This document shows, piece by piece, positions 62,231 through 64,000 of a DNA stretch of 64,000 nucleotides. The position numbers were made by a program, and so were the translations under genes. The stretch comes from CAWCTB01 sp963798275 (GTDB lineage: Bacteria > Acidobacteriota > Terriglobia > Terriglobales > Acidobacteriaceae): positions 112,527-176,526 of the forward strand of contig CAWCTB010000021.1 in NCBI GenBank assembly GCA_963798275.1, given 5' to 3'. Numbering within the stretch: the first letter of the stretch is position 1; each line of letters begins with the position of its first letter. Under the pieces are notes generated by a model. It searched no databases, was not told where the DNA came from, and was given only the letters and a program-made list of their open reading frames with translations.

Positions 62231-63085
62231 ATGAAACGTACCTTGATATTTGTTGTGGCAGCTTGCTGCTGCGCCCTGGCGCAAGAGGGGGGAAACGTAA
62301 CTTTTCAAACCGCCGGCCCGGTGGGCGCAATGGCCTGGGGCGCGATCGAGCGAGGGCCGCTGGCTCCGGTGAAAGGTGCGCCTTACTCGGCCACGATCAG
62401 CAACGAATCGGTGCAGACGCTGGCGGACGGCACGCACATCACGCAAAGCAGCACGGGGACGATTGCGCGGGATTCGCAGGGCCGGACGCGGCAGGATGCT
62501 CCTTTGCCGACGATTGGCAATCTGTCGGCGGCTGACGCGCCGCACCTGGTGTTCCTGCAGGATCCGGTGGCGGGCACATCTTATACCTTGAATCTGACCG
62601 AGAAGACGGCGTGGAAGAGCCCGGTGCCGACGATGGGAGCGGGCGGGCCGAGTACAACGGTCGCGACGAACGGCACATTTTTCATACAAACGGGAAGCGA
62701 CGGGGTGCCGCCAGTTGAGCCTCCGCCTCCGATGGTCATACAAAAGCGGTTAGTAACGGAGGACGCGGCGGACGTGAGCACGGAAAACCTGGGCTCGCAG
62801 ATGATGGAAGGGGTGCAGGTGACGGGAGTGCGCACGACACGCACCATTCCGGCGGGCCAGATCGGCAACGATCGGCCGATCAGCATTGTTACCGAAGTAT
62901 GGACATCGCCGGAGCTGAAGACGATTGTGTTGAGCAAGCGGAACGATCCGAGGATGGGTGAGCAGACCTTTAAGCTGACCAATATCCAGCGGGGAGAGCC
63001 CGATCCGTCGTTATTCGCCGTGCCGTCGGATTTTAAGGTCAGCGAAGGCGGGGCCAAGACGATCATCTACCGGACGAAGCAGTGA
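62231..63085 (+). CDS. Secreted protein of unknown function
   Basis: 284 residues with signal peptide (LIFVVAACCCALAQ). It has conserved-looking beta strands (TLADGTHITQSSTGTIARDS, SIVTEVWTSPELKTIVLSKR, and FKLTNIQRGEPDPSLFAVPS). It lies 33 bases after the anti-sigma gene, and is probably the regulated product. Function unknown. Confidence 0.8.
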   Translation: MKRTLIFVVAACCCALAQEGGNVTFQTAGPVGAMAWGAIERGPLAPVKGAPYSATISNESVQTLADGTHITQSSTGTIARDSQGRTRQDAPLPTIGNLSAADAPHLVFLQDPVAGTSYTLNLTEKTAWKSPVPTMGAGGPSTTVATNGTFFIQTGSDGVPPVEPPPPMVIQKRLVTEDAADVSTENLGSQMMEGVQVTGVRTTRTIPAGQIGNDRPISIVTEVWTSPELKTIVLSKRNDPRMGEQTFKLTNIQRGEPDPSLFAVPSDFKVSEGGAKTIIYRTKQ

Positions 63086-63219
63086 GGAAGTTGCAAGTAG
63101 TCAGTTGCCAGTTGCGCACGCAATGAGAACTGCCCGACGCGAAGGAAGTTGCGTGGGGCACCAGATAGTCCTGCGGATGAAGCAAGGCTGCGCCAAGGGC
63201 GCGGACTACCGCAATTTCA

Positions 63220-63660
63220 ATGAAAGCGTAGACCGACAACCCTCAGCGGCCGAAGCCGCGAAATGGCGTCTTTGGTCTCAGCCCTTCTGGCGTGGACAGG
63301 GGCTGCATAGTGTGCGCACAAATGCCCTGTCGTCCCTACAGGGCTCGGTCTTATAGCGCGACTAATCGCGACTTATCCAGCGCTCTAAGCGCCGGGCTAC
63401 GCTCTTTCGCCCCATTCTGGGGCTAGATACTCGGTTGGTTGTTTCATCACCGCAGACCAACAAACTGAGTTTTCACACGCACTGAAGCTATGGGCAAGGC
63501 AACAGCCCGCAACCCAGGCTGAAGGGTCTCCAGAGTTACGGTAGCCAATGGTACAGATAGAGCGGCGCTTCAGCGCCGCGTCCACATGCACCCATGTGGC
63601 ATCTGCGGGTCAAAGTGGTATGCGCGCAACGCAGGCCTGAAGGCCTGCTCTACCAGGACA
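63220..63660. repeat. Cluster of different REP-like palindromes
   Basis: Within about 400 bases there are GCGGCCGAAGCCGC (about 63248), CCCTGT...ACAGGG (about 63325-63343), GCGCTCTAAGCGC (about 63383), GCGGCGCTTCAGCGCCGC (63562-63579) and GCAGGCCTGAAGGCCTGC (63631-63648). The stretch 63086-63844 has no gene. Confidence 0.65.
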
Positions 63661-63844
63661 CAGCAACTGTGAATCGCCTGTAATGCTCAGCGCGGCGAGC
63701 TTGGAATTTTTCGTTGTGTGCAATTTTGACCATACAGATAACACACCGGGTGCGGTATAGTTTGGTATCCAACACGCCATCGCGCTTGACAACTTTGGCC
63801 GTCGCGGGTGAGAGGTCCAGTCCTCCAAGAAAGGGCGGCACACG

Positions 63845-64000
63845 TTGCTCCGTGCGCATCTTCGCAAAATACCGACGTATCTGCTGCTGACGATCTTCCT
63901 TGTGCCTTACGCTGCGGCCGAGGAGATGAGTGCGGCTGCTGACCGTCTGACGATTCCAGACGGCACTCCCATTCACCTGCGGCTGGCGGAGAGCATTTCC
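63845..64000 (+). CDS. Start of a secreted protein, cut by the window end
   Basis: The TTG at 63845 opens 52 codons to the window end. LLRAHLRKIPTYLLLTIFLV then PYAAAEE forms a signal peptide. LTIPDGTPIHLRLAESIS begins a domain often followed by a barrel in acidobacterial secreted proteins. The start is tentative because no strong ribosome site is seen. Confidence 0.55.
   Translation, partial: MLRAHLRKIPTYLLLTIFLVPYAAAEEMSAAADRLTIPDGTPIHLRLAESIS

Noticed and set aside
63726..63761. TTGACC and TATAGT as promoter for the last gene
   Set aside because: The spacer is about 24 bases, too long for a standard promoter.

Overview
The window looks like a piece of an Acidobacteriota chromosome (Terriglobia/Koribacter-like). 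This is an inference from GC-rich codon use, the DUF3300-DUF2950 pair, PEP-CTERM proteins, tandem PPDK_N-type proteins, and TTCA-loop palindromes between genes. It has no rRNA and no CRISPR. The one tRNA is tRNA-Ser(CGA).

Region 1 (1-9.3 kb) is the most interesting part. A fluoride riboswitch (about 789-852) heads a dense co-oriented operon. Its order is: the C-terminal stump of an enolase (enolase is the classical fluoride-inhibited enzyme), a HEAT-like protein, a dynamin-like GTPase, the fluoride channel CrcB/FluC, a Cys-pair protein, a double DUF190 protein, a single DUF190 protein, a P-loop ATPase, and a second dynamin-like GTPase. Most neighbours overlap at stop/start codons. A fragment of a third dynamin-like GTPase lies upstream on the opposite strand. 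I read this as a fluoride-responsive island that couples ion export to membrane-remodelling GTPases.

Region 2 (9.3-24.7 kb) is mostly housekeeping: threonylcarbamoyl-AMP synthase, a DUF1906 protein, threonine synthase, mutS, nagZ-anmK (peptidoglycan recycling), a peptide-binding lipoprotein, a YmdB-type phosphoesterase, tadA, tRNA-Ser, a 2-hydroxyacid dehydrogenase, an aminotransferase and an OsmC protein.

Region 3 (24.7-41.7 kb) holds an amino-acid permease with an aminotransferase, a GH5-like glycosidase, DUF2950/DUF3300, an S4 RNA-binding protein, a lysozyme-like protein, a frameshifted HEAT protein, glutamate dehydrogenase, and two large PPDK_N-type proteins. The second of these ends in a nucleotidyltransferase domain.

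Region 4 (41.7-52.1 kb) is a nitrogen-oxide and anion module. It has a CRP/FNR regulator, the Ric iron-sulfur repair protein, a MarR-ClC pair, a NarK transporter, and a membrane protein followed by a molybdopterin oxidoreductase, a 4Fe-4S protein, a Rieske protein and a small membrane protein. CRP-like inverted repeats lie upstream of both ric and narK.

Region 5 (52.1-64 kb) is accessory: a serine-hydrolase remnant, two PEP-CTERM proteins (one ice-binding-like), a GDSL lipoprotein, an OmpA protein, small stress proteins, IS110 and tyrosine-recombinase remnants, an ECF sigma/anti-sigma pair, and a palindrome-rich intergenic stretch.

Several conserved genes (mutS, nagZ, the 34-kb HEAT gene, the molybdopterin oxidoreductase) are broken by frameshifts. 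Most need one base removed to restore the frame. This suggests either insertion errors in the assembly or a real mutational pattern.
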